Below the pieces are notes generated by a model. It did not search any database. It was not told the origin of the DNA and worked only from the letters and a program-made list of their open reading frames with translations. Made by a program: the position numbers and the translations under genes. This document shows, one piece after another, positions 34,749 to 44,091 of a stretch of 64,000 nt of DNA. How positions within the stretch are numbered: the stretch's first letter is position 1; each line of letters opens with the position of its first letter. Location: the NCBI GenBank assembly GCA_964516845.1, contig CAZEXP010000001.1, positions 124,001 to 188,000 on the forward strand. Direction: 5' to 3'. This DNA comes from JAPEKQ01 sp964516845 (GTDB lineage Bacteria > Joyebacterota > Joyebacteria > Joyebacterales > Joyebacteraceae).

Positions 34749-37163
34749 ATGGTGACGCCCCGAGTCCGCGCGTCGAAGAGGTCCGCGACCGGACCGCGAA
34801 CAAACGAGTCCCAGCGCCTTGAGCAGGAGCCGATCCTGGGACGTCATGGAACGGCTTTCTGCGTGACCGTGATCGTTGTTGTGGCGCTCATCTTCTTCTA
34901 CCGGGTTCTCTTTCTCGGCGAGATCCTGGCCGGGGGAGACGTTCTCGCCGCCGCGGCGATCTTCGATGACTACGCCCGGGAACGGATCGCTGGTGGATCG
35001 CTCCCCTTGTGGAACCCGTACATCTTCTCGGGAATGCCGTTCTTCGAGAGCATGACGTGGAACGGCGTGGTCTACCCGAGCTACTGGATCAGACACTTCA
35101 TCGAGGCCATCCCCGGAGTCGAGCTTCCGCGCCTCACGTTCATCGTCCTGCACTACATGCTCGCCGGGATCGGCACGTTCGCCTATCTCAGGTCGAGGCG
35201 TGTGGGACACATCGGCGCGCTCGCGGGGGGACTGGCGTTCATGCTGTCGCCGCACCTCATCGGACTGGCGGGCATCGGTCACGGCGGGAAGGTGCTCACC
35301 GGCGCCTACATCCCGCTGGTCCTCATGGCGGCCCATCGGGTCCTGGACACGGGGCAGCGACGCTGGCTGGGCCTGCTCGGACTCTTCGGAGGGCTGCAGT
35401 TCCTGGCGCGCCACGTTCAGGTGAGCTACTACACCTGGCTCGCTGTGGGCATCCTCATCGTCTGCTTCGCGGTGTCGGCGGCGAGAGAGAAGCGCGGCTG
35501 GGGCTTCATCGGAGGCAGAGCCGCCATGGTCATCGGCGGCGGCGTCCTCGCGGCCGCGGTCGCCGGGATCCTGCTCATTCCGCTCCAGAGCTACTCGCTG
35601 CTCTCGACGAGAGTCGCTGAATCGGGTGGCATGGGCTTCGAACAGGCCACGATGTGGTCGTTCCATCCGAAGGAGCTTCTGACGTTCCTCGTCCCGTCGG
35701 CGTTCGGGATGGCCAACGAGACATACTGGGGACCGATGCCCTTCAACCAGGTCTCGCACTACGCGGGGTTCGTGGCTCTCGCTCTGGCGGTGGTCGCTCT
35801 CGGGACCAGACGGACGCGAACCGTTCGCTATCTCGGGATTCTCGCCGCGGTCTGTCTGGTGCTGAGCTTCGGGAAGTACGTCACGCCGCTCTACCGCGTC
35901 CTCTACACGGTGCTCCCCGGATTCAGTCGCTTCCGCGTGCCGGCGCTGTTCCTCCTGTTCGCCCAGTTCGCCATCGCCGCGCTTGCCGGACACGGCGTCT
36001 CCGCCATTCTTGGCGAGACCCGCGCGAGGATCGGGAACTGGAAGATATGGGCGGCGGCGGTGGCGGGCGTCGGGATACTGGTCGGCATCATCGTTGCAGC
36101 TTCCCGGGCCGGCGTCGAACAGAGCGCGACCGCGGCTCTGCTGTCGAAGCACGCGGGCGTGGCCCCCTCGGTGCTGAGACCGATCGCCGCGCAGGCCGCC
36201 CGCATCGCCGTCCGTGACACGGGGATCCTCATTACCTTCGCCGCAGCCACGGGGGTGGCGATCTTCGTGGCGTCGACAAGAAGGCTCGCCGGCTGGATCG
36301 GAGCACTGCTCCTCGTCGGTGTTCTCGTCTGGGACATCTGGCTCGTGGACGCGCGCTTCATGAATCCGGAGCGAATGAGGCCGCTCGACAGCTACTACCC
36401 GCAGACGACGGCGGTACGATACCTCAAGCAGCAGGAGGGGTACTTCCGCATCGCGCCCCTGGGAGCCGATTTCGGCTCGAATGCGTGGATGTACCACCGG
36501 ATCCAATCGATGGGCGGATACCATCCCGCGAAGCTCGGCTCGTACAACATGCTTCTCGACATCATCGGCATCGCCGATCTGCGCTTGCTGGCAATCGCGA
36601 ACGTCCGGTACGTTGTAGGACCCGAGCAGGAGCTCGGCCACCCCGCGTTCCGTATGGTCGCGCCCGGTGTCCACGAGTTCCTCGGGGTTCTCCCGCGGAC
36701 GTTCCTGATCGGTGAGGCCCGGGAGGTCATGCCCGACGGCCGCGTGCTCGGGGAGATGCGAACGGACGGGTTCAATCCGGGCGCATACGCCATTGTCCAG
36801 GGCGAACTCCCGGGGCCGGTCCAATCGGCCGAGGGAGGAACGGCGGAGATCGTCTCCTACGAAGCCGAGAGGATCGTGATCGAGGCGAACGCCCCGCGAC
36901 CTTGTCTTCTCTATCTCTCGGAGGTATACTATCCGAACGGCTGGAAGGCCTACGTAGATGGTGAGGAGACCGCCATTTACCGCACCAACTTCGCGTTCCG
37001 GTCAGTCTATCTCGCGTCCGGCGAGCATACGGTGGAGTTCGTCTATGAGCCGCCCTCGGTACGCGCCGGGCTCATCGTCACGCTGATGGGTCTCGCCGCC
37101 GTCACTCTGTTGATCATCCTCCCGAGGCGCAAGGGGAGAGAGCCGCAAGGAGCCGCTGCATGA
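34749..37163 (+). CDS. YfhO-family membrane protein (GT-C-like)
   Basis: An 804-residue protein with about 12 membrane helices and a periplasmic C-terminal domain. The N-terminal region shows LAGGDVLAAA and LPLWNPYIFSGMPFFESM, typical of YfhO proteins, with acidic loop residues expected for GT-C enzymes. The C-terminal 170 residues are β-rich (LYLSEVYYPNGWKAYVDGEE, HTVEFVYEP). YfhO proteins use polyprenyl-linked sugars to glycosylate cell-wall polymers. Two polyprenyl-phosphate GT2 genes nearby could provide the donor. The stop overlaps the next ATG. Confidence 0.88.
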   Translation: MVTPRVRASKRSATGPRTNESQRLEQEPILGRHGTAFCVTVIVVVALIFFYRVLFLGEILAGGDVLAAAAIFDDYARERIAGGSLPLWNPYIFSGMPFFESMTWNGVVYPSYWIRHFIEAIPGVELPRLTFIVLHYMLAGIGTFAYLRSRRVGHIGALAGGLAFMLSPHLIGLAGIGHGGKVLTGAYIPLVLMAAHRVLDTGQRRWLGLLGLFGGLQFLARHVQVSYYTWLAVGILIVCFAVSAAREKRGWGFIGGRAAMVIGGGVLAAAVAGILLIPLQSYSLLSTRVAESGGMGFEQATMWSFHPKELLTFLVPSAFGMANETYWGPMPFNQVSHYAGFVALALAVVALGTRRTRTVRYLGILAAVCLVLSFGKYVTPLYRVLYTVLPGFSRFRVPALFLLFAQFAIAALAGHGVSAILGETRARIGNWKIWAAAVAGVGILVGIIVAASRAGVEQSATAALLSKHAGVAPSVLRPIAAQAARIAVRDTGILITFAAATGVAIFVASTRRLAGWIGALLLVGVLVWDIWLVDARFMNPERMRPLDSYYPQTTAVRYLKQQEGYFRIAPLGADFGSNAWMYHRIQSMGGYHPAKLGSYNMLLDIIGIADLRLLAIANVRYVVGPEQELGHPAFRMVAPGVHEFLGVLPRTFLIGEAREVMPDGRVLGEMRTDGFNPGAYAIVQGELPGPVQSAEGGTAEIVSYEAERIVIEANAPRPCLLYLSEVYYPNGWKAYVDGEETAIYRTNFAFRSVYLASGEHTVEFVYEPPSVRAGLIVTLMGLAAVTLLIILPRRKGREPQGAAA

Positions 37164-37873
37164 AGGTGATGGTCGTCGTCCCGACCTACAACGAGCGTGA
37201 GAACATCTCGAATCTGGTTCCCAGACTCCTTGGTCACGGTGAGCACATCAACCTGCTCGTCGTCGACGACGGATCGCCCGATGGCACCGGCCGGTATGCC
37301 GACGAGCTCGCGGCCGCGAATCCGCGCGTCCGGGTTCTTCACAGGCCGTCGAAGATGGGGCTTGGGTCCGCCTACGTCGCGGGCTTCAAGCTCGCGCTGA
37401 CCACGGACGTGGACCGCATCGTCCAGATGGACGCCGATTTCTCGCATGACCCCGAGGTCATCCCGGACCTGCTCCACGAATCGGAGAGATACGATGTCGT
37501 TCTCGGGTCCCGCTACATCACCGGCGCGAACGTCGTCAACTGGCCGCTGCAGCGACTCTTCCTGAGCTATTTCGCCAACGTATACACACATCTGATCACG
37601 GGCCTGCCGCTCAGGGACTCCACGGGCGGGTTCAAATGCTTCCGGCGCGAGGTGCTCGAGGCGATCGACCTCGATACGATCCGCTCCGACGGCTACTCGT
37701 TCCAGATCGAGGTCAACTTCAGGTGCTGGAGGCGAGGCTTCTCGATCCACGAGATCCCGATCGTGTTCGTCGACCGCCACTCCGGCACATCCAAGATGTC
37801 CCGCCGAATCGTCTGGGAGGCGACGTGGCTGGTGTGGCGACTGAGGCTCGAGCGCATCCTGCGAAGAAGATAG
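37160..37873 (+). CDS. Polyprenol-phosphate mannose synthase-like GT2 (Dpm1-type)
   Basis: A 237-residue single-domain GT-A enzyme with VVPTYNERENISNLVPRLL, VVDDGSPDGTG, KMGLGSAYVAGFKLAL, the metal site MDADFSHDPEVIP and GSRYITGANVVNWP, then DSTGGFKCFRREVL. It lacks C-terminal membrane helices, as in soluble-type Dpm1. It probably makes polyprenyl-phosphate mannose (or glucose) for YfhO upstream. It is coupled to that gene by a 4-nt overlap and overlaps the next gene by 49 nt. Confidence 0.92.
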   Translation: MKVMVVVPTYNERENISNLVPRLLGHGEHINLLVVDDGSPDGTGRYADELAAANPRVRVLHRPSKMGLGSAYVAGFKLALTTDVDRIVQMDADFSHDPEVIPDLLHESERYDVVLGSRYITGANVVNWPLQRLFLSYFANVYTHLITGLPLRDSTGGFKCFRREVLEAIDLDTIRSDGYSFQIEVNFRCWRRGFSIHEIPIVFVDRHSGTSKMSRRIVWEATWLVWRLRLERILRRR

Positions 37874-40029
37874 CGGGGGACGGAGCGGAGCTCGATCTCT
37901 CGATCATCATCGTCGGGTACAACAGCGCCGAGCCGCTGGCGGCGTGCCTGCGATCGCTCGCGGAGTGCCGGGACATCGTGTCTCGAGAAGTCCTCGTCGT
38001 CGACAACGCATCGGCCGACGACACAGGAGAGATGGTCCGGCGCGACTTTCCCTGGGCTGAGTACCACGAGAATGCGGCGAACGTCGGCCTGTCGCGCGCG
38101 GTCAACCGCGGCATCAGGGCATCGCGCGGACGGCACATCCTCGTTCTGAACCCGGACATCGAGGCGCGGCCCGGCTCGCTCGACGCACTGGTGGGATTCA
38201 TGGATGCCACGCCCGGGGCGGGACTCGCGGGTGCGAAACTGATCAACACGGACGGCTCGCTTCAACTCTCGTGCAGGGCGTTCTACACGTTCTGGACGCT
38301 GCTGCTGCGGAGGACGTTCCTCGGGAAGCTGTTCCGGAGGAGCGGGGCGATCCGACGACATCTGATGCTCGACTACGACCACGAGTCCCCGCGTGAGGTG
38401 GACTGGGTTCTCGGAGCCTGCATGCTCGTTCGGCGGGCGGCCATGGCCGACGTCGGGGCGATGGACGAGCGGTTCTTCCTGTACTTCGAGGACGTGGACT
38501 GGTGCTACCGGATGTGGCGCGGAGGTTGGAAGGTCTGGTACGTGCCGGACGCCGTGATGGACCATCGCCACGCGCGCGCCAGCGCTCGGCCGGGCTTGAA
38601 CAAGCTGCTGATCGCGCACCTCATCTCGCTCCTGCACTTCTATGAGAAGTGGGGAGGGGTCATCTACCGGATGAAGAAACACCGACGCATCCTCTTGACG
38701 GCGTTAAGCCTTCTGGCCGACCTCGTGGCTGTCAACGCCGGGTTCATTCTCGCCTATGCGCTGCGTTCGAGTCTGCGCGGCCTGCTTACGAAACCGCTCT
38801 TCGGTCTCGGGGTCTACGACACCTTTCTTATCTTCGCGAACATCGTGTTCATCCTCGTGTTCGCATTCTTCGGTCTCTACGGCGGTCGGCGCGACCGCGA
38901 GACGGGCGCGGATGTCGCCTTCCGCGTGACACGGGCCGCCGTCGTGGCGGGCGTCGTGCTGATGGCGAGTACGTTCCTGACCTCCACAACGGTCTACTCG
39001 CGGCTTCTCGTCGGGGCTTTCTGCGTGATCGTCGTCCTGCTCGACATGGCCCTTCGGGGGGTTATCCGGTGGGTACAGAACCAGGCCCGCGCGGGCAGGT
39101 TTGACCTCACGCGCGTGGCTGTCGTCGGCACCGGCCCCACGGCAACGCTCCTCGCCGAGCGTATCGCCGCCGCCCCCGAGCTCGGGTACGATCTGGCGGG
39201 TCTGGTCTCCGAGCGTCCACGGGACCCGGGAGCGGGTGACCGGCTGGCGATCCCTGTCATCGGAAGTCTCGATGAACTGCCGGACCTCATCGAGCGACAG
39301 AGGATCGAGGAAATCATCTTCGCGGAGCCGGAGCTGTCGAGCACCGAGATCGCCGATTTCCTCATTCGCGCCCGCCGGAGCACGGTCGACGTGAAGATGG
39401 TCTCCGACCTCACGAATCTGCTGACGCAACGCGCGCGCGTCGAGGAGTTCCTCGATGTTCCGATCGTCGCCTTCGAGCGCGAGGCGCTCCTCGGAGCGCA
39501 AGCGGGTGTCAAGCGGGTCGCCGACCTGGTCGGAGCAGCGGCCCTGCTCGTGGTGTCGAGTCCCGTGCTCGCCGTGGCGGCGCTTGTCGCCGGAGCGGGC
39601 TCGCGGCGGAGTCTGTTCTCACGCGGACAGCGTGTCGGACTTGCGGAGCGGTCATTCGCCAAGTGGGGACTTCGGGAACAGGAGCCTCCCGGCGCGCTCC
39701 GTCGCTACGTCGAGCGGCACGGCCTCTCCCGGATGCCCGAACTCCTCAACGTCATCACGGGTGAGATGAGTCTCGTCGGCCCTGCACCCCTGACGGCGTC
39801 GGAGGCAACCGGGTGTACTGCGCGCGAGCGCGTGCGCTTCGACGCACGCCCCGGCGTCACCGGACTGGCTCAGGTCGCATCAGCGGCCCACGCGGTGGGT
39901 GACGGCGGGATGGCGCTTGACGCCTACTACGTACAGAACTGGTCGCTGGGCGGAGATGTGCGGATCATCATGCGGTGGTGGCTTCTGTGTCTGGGTGGCC
40001 GCTGCGCTCGGCGACACGAGGATGTGTGA
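37825..40029 (+). CDS. Fusion of GT2 and polyprenyl phosphoglycosyltransferase-like protein lacking the catalytic Asp-Glu
   Basis: A 734-residue fusion. Residues about 24-280 are a GT2 domain (SIIIVGYNSAEPLAACL, VVDNASADDTGEM, LNPDIEARPGS, FFLYFEDVDWCYRMW). About five membrane helices follow at 290-425. A nucleotide-binding Rossmann domain comes next (about 428-545, VAVVGTGPTATLLAERI), then a bacterial sugar transferase domain (561-734, ending GVTGLAQV..DAYYVQNWSLGGDVRIIMRWW). Where active enzymes read SLDELPQLxNV, this one reads GLSRMPELLNV (633-643), so the catalytic Asp-Glu is Ser-Arg. The KFRSM and VGPRP motifs are also altered. GTG 37825 follows GGGAGG. Confidence 0.82.
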   Translation: MAGVATEARAHPAKKIAGDGAELDLSIIIVGYNSAEPLAACLRSLAECRDIVSREVLVVDNASADDTGEMVRRDFPWAEYHENAANVGLSRAVNRGIRASRGRHILVLNPDIEARPGSLDALVGFMDATPGAGLAGAKLINTDGSLQLSCRAFYTFWTLLLRRTFLGKLFRRSGAIRRHLMLDYDHESPREVDWVLGACMLVRRAAMADVGAMDERFFLYFEDVDWCYRMWRGGWKVWYVPDAVMDHRHARASARPGLNKLLIAHLISLLHFYEKWGGVIYRMKKHRRILLTALSLLADLVAVNAGFILAYALRSSLRGLLTKPLFGLGVYDTFLIFANIVFILVFAFFGLYGGRRDRETGADVAFRVTRAAVVAGVVLMASTFLTSTTVYSRLLVGAFCVIVVLLDMALRGVIRWVQNQARAGRFDLTRVAVVGTGPTATLLAERIAAAPELGYDLAGLVSERPRDPGAGDRLAIPVIGSLDELPDLIERQRIEEIIFAEPELSSTEIADFLIRARRSTVDVKMVSDLTNLLTQRARVEEFLDVPIVAFEREALLGAQAGVKRVADLVGAAALLVVSSPVLAVAALVAGAGSRRSLFSRGQRVGLAERSFAKWGLREQEPPGALRRYVERHGLSRMPELLNVITGEMSLVGPAPLTASEATGCTARERVRFDARPGVTGLAQVASAAHAVGDGGMALDAYYVQNWSLGGDVRIIMRWWLLCLGGRCARRHEDV

Positions 40030-40049
40030 GCCTGACAGGAGGTACTGAT

Positions 40050-41393
40050 ATGCACCGAGGGACTATCGCGCTCATCGCCATCATCTTGTGTCTCGCGGGC
40101 TCCGCGTCCTCCGCGGACTGGACGTCTGTGAGCTTCCCTAACAATGCCAAGATCTGGGATATGGGGATAGACGGGAGCGTTCTCTGGTTCTCCACGCAGG
40201 GACAGGGGCTGGTCGGGTACGATGACGGGAGCTGGGTGACGCACACGCACAGCGACGGAGGGATACGGAGCGACAGCTGGAACTACGGGCTGCTCGTGAG
40301 CTCTTCCGGCGACAAATGGGTAACCCGCGACGGGAGCGAGACGGTCGACCGTGTCAGTGACAACGGAACCTTCTCGTACAAGGACGACGACGTCTGGACC
40401 TACTACAGCTACCCGGAGCAGCTGGCGAACAGGCGCGTCTTCTCGTCCGCCGAGGACTCCGAGGGACGAGCGTGGTTCGGCATGCGAGATGAGAATCTGA
40501 GCCGGACCGGTATCCTCGAGCTGTTCATCGACAATTCGGACACGACCTCGGCCGACGATGAGTGGTTCCACTACGACAACGTGTGGACGCCCGACTCGAC
40601 GAGCTTCGGCGGCGACGACGTTCGCACGCTCATGGTCGACGATCAGGACCGGCTCTGGATCGGATACTACGGTTCGGGGATCGACCTCTGGGAGTACGGG
40701 AACCCGCGCGTCTTCGCGGACGACAGCTGGACGCACTTCGCCGAGGAGGACGGTCTGCCCGAGGACGACATCCACACGTTCTGGCAGGGAAGCGACGGAA
40801 CGATCTGGGCCGGGACGCTTGGCGGACTGGCAGCATATGATGAGCAGAGCGGCACCTGGACGGTCGTGTCCGGCCTTCCGGGGAGCCAGGCGCGCGCCGT
40901 CTCGGAGGACGCCCAGGGCCACATCTGGGTCGGAACGAACGACGGCGTCGCGATGCTCTACGCGAACCGGGCGGTCGCCTTCACCTACACGACCGAGGAC
41001 GGTCTCGCGGACGAGCAGGTTGACCACATCGCTATCGACGTGTCCTCGGGCAACGTCTGGGCCGTCACGAAGGACAACGTGGCGGATGAAACGACGTTGA
41101 ACGTGTTCCACTCGGGGATCGTCGAGGGAACGGGAAAGCTGTTCGTCTATCCGAACCCCTGGCGTGAGGGAGTTTCCGAGAATCAGATACAGCTCTACGG
41201 CGCGCCCGAGGGATCGCTCGTCGAGGTCTTCGATGTGACCGGTCAGAAGATGGTCGAACTCCCGCCGTCGGAACCGTACATCTGGGATTCGCTGGACGAG
41301 TCACTCAACGAGGTTCCGAGTGGTGTCTATCTGATCCGCGTCGAAGTACCGGGAGGCGAGGCGCAGATCGTCAAGCTGGCCATCATCAGATAG
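40050..41393 (+). CDS. Secreted beta-propeller protein with FlgD-like C-terminal domain
   Basis: A 447-residue exported protein with an N-terminal signal peptide (MHRGTIALIAIILCLAGSASSADW). The middle consists of repeated WFSTQGQGLVGYDDGSW, GRAWFGMRDENL, DRLWIGYYGSGI, GTIWAGTLGGLAAYDEQSG and GHIWVGTNDGVAML units. These are typical of two-component-regulator-propeller repeats. The C-terminal 80 residues form an immunoglobulin-like FlgD/T9SS-type domain (LFVYPNPWRE, VEVFDVTGQKM, VPSGVYLIRV). It sits inside the polysaccharide region and may be a surface sensor or adhesin. AGGAGG precedes the ATG. Confidence 0.85.
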   Translation: MHRGTIALIAIILCLAGSASSADWTSVSFPNNAKIWDMGIDGSVLWFSTQGQGLVGYDDGSWVTHTHSDGGIRSDSWNYGLLVSSSGDKWVTRDGSETVDRVSDNGTFSYKDDDVWTYYSYPEQLANRRVFSSAEDSEGRAWFGMRDENLSRTGILELFIDNSDTTSADDEWFHYDNVWTPDSTSFGGDDVRTLMVDDQDRLWIGYYGSGIDLWEYGNPRVFADDSWTHFAEEDGLPEDDIHTFWQGSDGTIWAGTLGGLAAYDEQSGTWTVVSGLPGSQARAVSEDAQGHIWVGTNDGVAMLYANRAVAFTYTTEDGLADEQVDHIAIDVSSGNVWAVTKDNVADETTLNVFHSGIVEGTGKLFVYPNPWREGVSENQIQLYGAPEGSLVEVFDVTGQKMVELPPSEPYIWDSLDESLNEVPSGVYLIRVEVPGGEAQIVKLAIIR

Positions 41394-41448
41394 GCGCGGT
41401 GGAACAAGCGATCGAGCGTTGATACCCTGGACAACACGAGGATGATCC

Positions 41449-42912
41449 ATGAGCAACGAGGCTGGGAAGACACGAACACTGATCGTTGGCGCGGGCTCGG
41501 CCGGTGGAATGGTCGCGGAGGAGATGCGCCTCAGGCCCGAGCAGGGCTACGCTGCGGTCGGGTTCCTGGATGACGATACCGCGAAGATCGGGACGCAGGT
41601 CGCAGGACTTCCCGTACTCGGCAAGACCTCCGACCTCGTCCGGATCGTCAGGGACTCCGGGATCGATCAGGTCGTCATAGCGATCCCGTCCGCATCGGGA
41701 TCCTCCATTCGGAGCGTGGTGGAGCTGTGTGAGGAAGCCGGAACGCCGGCGAAGATCGTTCCGGGGGTCTGGGAGATCATCCTCGGCGACGTCACGATCA
41801 GCCAGCTTCGGCAGGTGGTTCCCGAGGACCTGCTCGGGCGCGAGACGGTGGTGCTCGACTGCGAGGAGATGACCGGGTACCTGAGCGGTCGCACCGTCCT
41901 TATCACGGGAGCGGGGGGATCGATCGGATCGGAACTCGCGCGGCAGGTCGCCTCGTTCGGTCCCGCCAAGCTGATCATGATGGGTCGTGGTGAGAACAGC
42001 ATCTACGAGATCGACCAGGAGATCGGCCAGGACTACCCGGACGTCGATCGTCACCTCGTCATCAGCAGCATCTCCGACCCGATGGCGGTCGAGGTGCTCT
42101 TCCGGGACGAGCATCCGGAGATCGTTCTCCACGCCGCGGCGCACAAGCATGTCCATCTGATGGAGGCCTTCCCGGACGAGGCCGTGAAGAACAACGTGAT
42201 GGGAACGCGGATCCTCATCGACGCCGCCGTCCGCTACGGCGCCGACCGCGTCGTCATGCTGTCCACGGACAAGGCCGTGCGACCCAGAGGCGTCATGGGC
42301 GCTTCGAAGCGTGTCGCGGAGTCGATCATGATCGAACGGGCCTCGCGGGGGAGCGCGACCAAGCTCATCGCCGTCCGGTTCGGCAACGTCCTGGGCAGCC
42401 GCGGGAGCGTCGTCCCGCTCTTCCGTCAGCAGATCAGTCACGGAGGTCCGGTGACCGTGACTCACCCGGACGTCACACGGTACTTCATGACGATCCGCGA
42501 GGCCGCGATGCTCGTTCTCGAGGCGGGTCTCACGGGCCGGGGTGGGGAAATCTTCGTGCTCGATATGGGCGAACCCATGCGCATCGCGGACCTCGCCACG
42601 CACCTGATACGGCTCTCCGGGCTCGAGCCCGGCAGGGATATTGCTATTGAGTTCACGGGCCTGCGGCCGGGGGAGAAGCTCCATGAGGAGCTGTGGTACT
42701 CGGACGAGACCCTCCTTGAGACAGGCAGAAAGAAGGTGATGGTCGTCCAGTCTCCGAAGGACGCCGTCGTCCCGGACCTCTGGGACCGCGTCAGGCGGCT
42801 CGAGGAGTTCGCAGAGCACTGCGACCGGGTCGGCGTCATCCGGGAGCTTGCCGACATCTTCCCCGACATGAAGGTAAGGACGGGCCATGACGACGAAGAC
42901 GCCGGCCGCTGA
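41449..42912 (+). CDS. UDP-GlcNAc 4,6-dehydratase-like protein (CapD/PglF type, no membrane domain)
   Basis: A 487-residue protein with two Rossmann domains. The first (about 9-140) is a nucleotide-sugar-binding domain like that in the fusion protein upstream. The second begins at ITGAGGSIGSEL (about 150) and has STDKAVRPRGVMGASK with Thr273, Asp274, Lys275 and Met283, matching the PglF-type retaining dehydratases. FGNVLGSRGSVVPLF follows. It lacks the four membrane helices typical of WbpM and PglF. With the adjacent aminotransferase it may make UDP-4-amino-4,6-dideoxy-GlcNAc. It overlaps that gene by 26 nt. Confidence 0.88.
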   Translation: MSNEAGKTRTLIVGAGSAGGMVAEEMRLRPEQGYAAVGFLDDDTAKIGTQVAGLPVLGKTSDLVRIVRDSGIDQVVIAIPSASGSSIRSVVELCEEAGTPAKIVPGVWEIILGDVTISQLRQVVPEDLLGRETVVLDCEEMTGYLSGRTVLITGAGGSIGSELARQVASFGPAKLIMMGRGENSIYEIDQEIGQDYPDVDRHLVISSISDPMAVEVLFRDEHPEIVLHAAAHKHVHLMEAFPDEAVKNNVMGTRILIDAAVRYGADRVVMLSTDKAVRPRGVMGASKRVAESIMIERASRGSATKLIAVRFGNVLGSRGSVVPLFRQQISHGGPVTVTHPDVTRYFMTIREAAMLVLEAGLTGRGGEIFVLDMGEPMRIADLATHLIRLSGLEPGRDIAIEFTGLRPGEKLHEELWYSDETLLETGRKKVMVVQSPKDAVVPDLWDRVRRLEEFAEHCDRVGVIRELADIFPDMKVRTGHDDEDAGR

Positions 42913-44086
42913 GGGCGGCACGCCGGTCAGAGACAACTTCCTGGCGTTCGCGCGCCCTTGCATCGAGGCGGCGGACATTGAGCTCGTGGTCGAGACGCTG
43001 CGGTCCGGGTGGCTCACCGTAGGACCCAGGACACACGACTTCCAGCGCCGAGTAGCCGAGTACGTCGGCGTCGAGTCCGCGGCCGCGCTGAACTCCTGCA
43101 CCGCAGGGCTGCATCTCGCCATGGTGGCGCTGGGCATCGGTCCCGGTGATGAGGTCATCCTGCCGACGATCGACTTCGTGTCCGGAGCGAACACGGTCTG
43201 CCATCTTGGGGCCACACCGGTACTCGTCGACGTTGACGCCGAGACGATCTGCGTCACTCCGAACATATTCGAAGCCGCCATCACGGACCGGACGCGTCTG
43301 CTGATGCCGGTCCACTTCGCCGGAAGACCGTGCGACATGGACGGCATCATGGAGCTCGCCCGGACCCGCGGCATCAAAGTGCTCGGAGACGCCGCGCACG
43401 CCATCGGCGCCGACATCGGCGGACGACGCATCGGGAGCATGGCCGACGCGACGTCCTTCAGCTTCTACGTCACCAAGGGGATCACGACTGGTGAGGGCGG
43501 CGCCGTCACATCGACGGACCCGGACCTCACGGCGCGGATCGCGCTACTCGGGCTCCATGGCATGAGCAGCGACGCCTGGAAGCGCTACAGCGAGAGAGGG
43601 CCGTGGTACTACGAAGTGCTCGAAGCAGGGTATAAGTGCAACATGAGCGACATGCAGGCAGCGCTGGGCCTGTCGCAGATCGATCGCGTGGACACGTTCC
43701 GTGAGCGTCGTCGCGAGATCGCCGACGCCTACACCGCCGCGTTCGCGCAGGACCCGAGCATCACGCCGCCCGCCGCGTACCTCGACGGACATCACGCGTG
43801 GCATCTCTATCCGATCCAGATCGACGTGGACGCTCTCTCGATCGACCGCGACCAGTTCATCAAACAGCTGGTCGAGGAAGGTATCGGGGTCAGCGTTCAC
43901 TTCATTCCGGTTCACTACCATCCGTACTACCGCAAGCTGCTCGGCCTGGAGCGTGGCAGCTTCCCTGTGGCGGAACACTACTTCGAACGCGCCGTCTCGC
44001 TCCCCATCTATCCCTCGATGACTTCGGGCGATGTGGACGACGTGATCGAGGCGGTGCGCAAGCTGACCTCGTATCACAGGAGGTAG
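42887..44086 (+). CDS. DegT/DnrJ/EryC1/StrS aminotransferase
   Basis: A 399-residue PLP aminotransferase. It begins PCIEAADIELVVETLRSGWLTVGPRTHDF, then LNSCTAGLHLAMVALGIGPGDEV, PVHFAGRPCDMD, GDAAHAIGA and the PLP lysine in SFYVTKGITTGEGG (Lys197). KCNMSDMQAALGLSQ and VHFIPVHYHPYYR are also typical. It aminates 4-keto sugars of UDP-linked intermediates, consistent with the dehydratase immediately before it. It is followed by a FemAB-like gene that might acylate the amino sugar. Confidence 0.94.
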   Translation: MTTKTPAAEGGTPVRDNFLAFARPCIEAADIELVVETLRSGWLTVGPRTHDFQRRVAEYVGVESAAALNSCTAGLHLAMVALGIGPGDEVILPTIDFVSGANTVCHLGATPVLVDVDAETICVTPNIFEAAITDRTRLLMPVHFAGRPCDMDGIMELARTRGIKVLGDAAHAIGADIGGRRIGSMADATSFSFYVTKGITTGEGGAVTSTDPDLTARIALLGLHGMSSDAWKRYSERGPWYYEVLEAGYKCNMSDMQAALGLSQIDRVDTFRERRREIADAYTAAFAQDPSITPPAAYLDGHHAWHLYPIQIDVDALSIDRDQFIKQLVEEGIGVSVHFIPVHYHPYYRKLLGLERGSFPVAEHYFERAVSLPIYPSMTSGDVDDVIEAVRKLTSYHRR

Positions 44087-44091
44087 CCGTC

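Noticed and set aside
34683..36824. A 713-codon open frame on the minus strand
   Set aside because: It lies antisense to the clearly coding YfhO gene, is rich in Arg, Glu, Asp and His from reverse-read high-GC codons, and shows no domain.
41386..43440. A 684-codon minus-strand open frame
   Set aside because: It is antisense to the dehydratase and aminotransferase genes, both with clear catalytic motifs.
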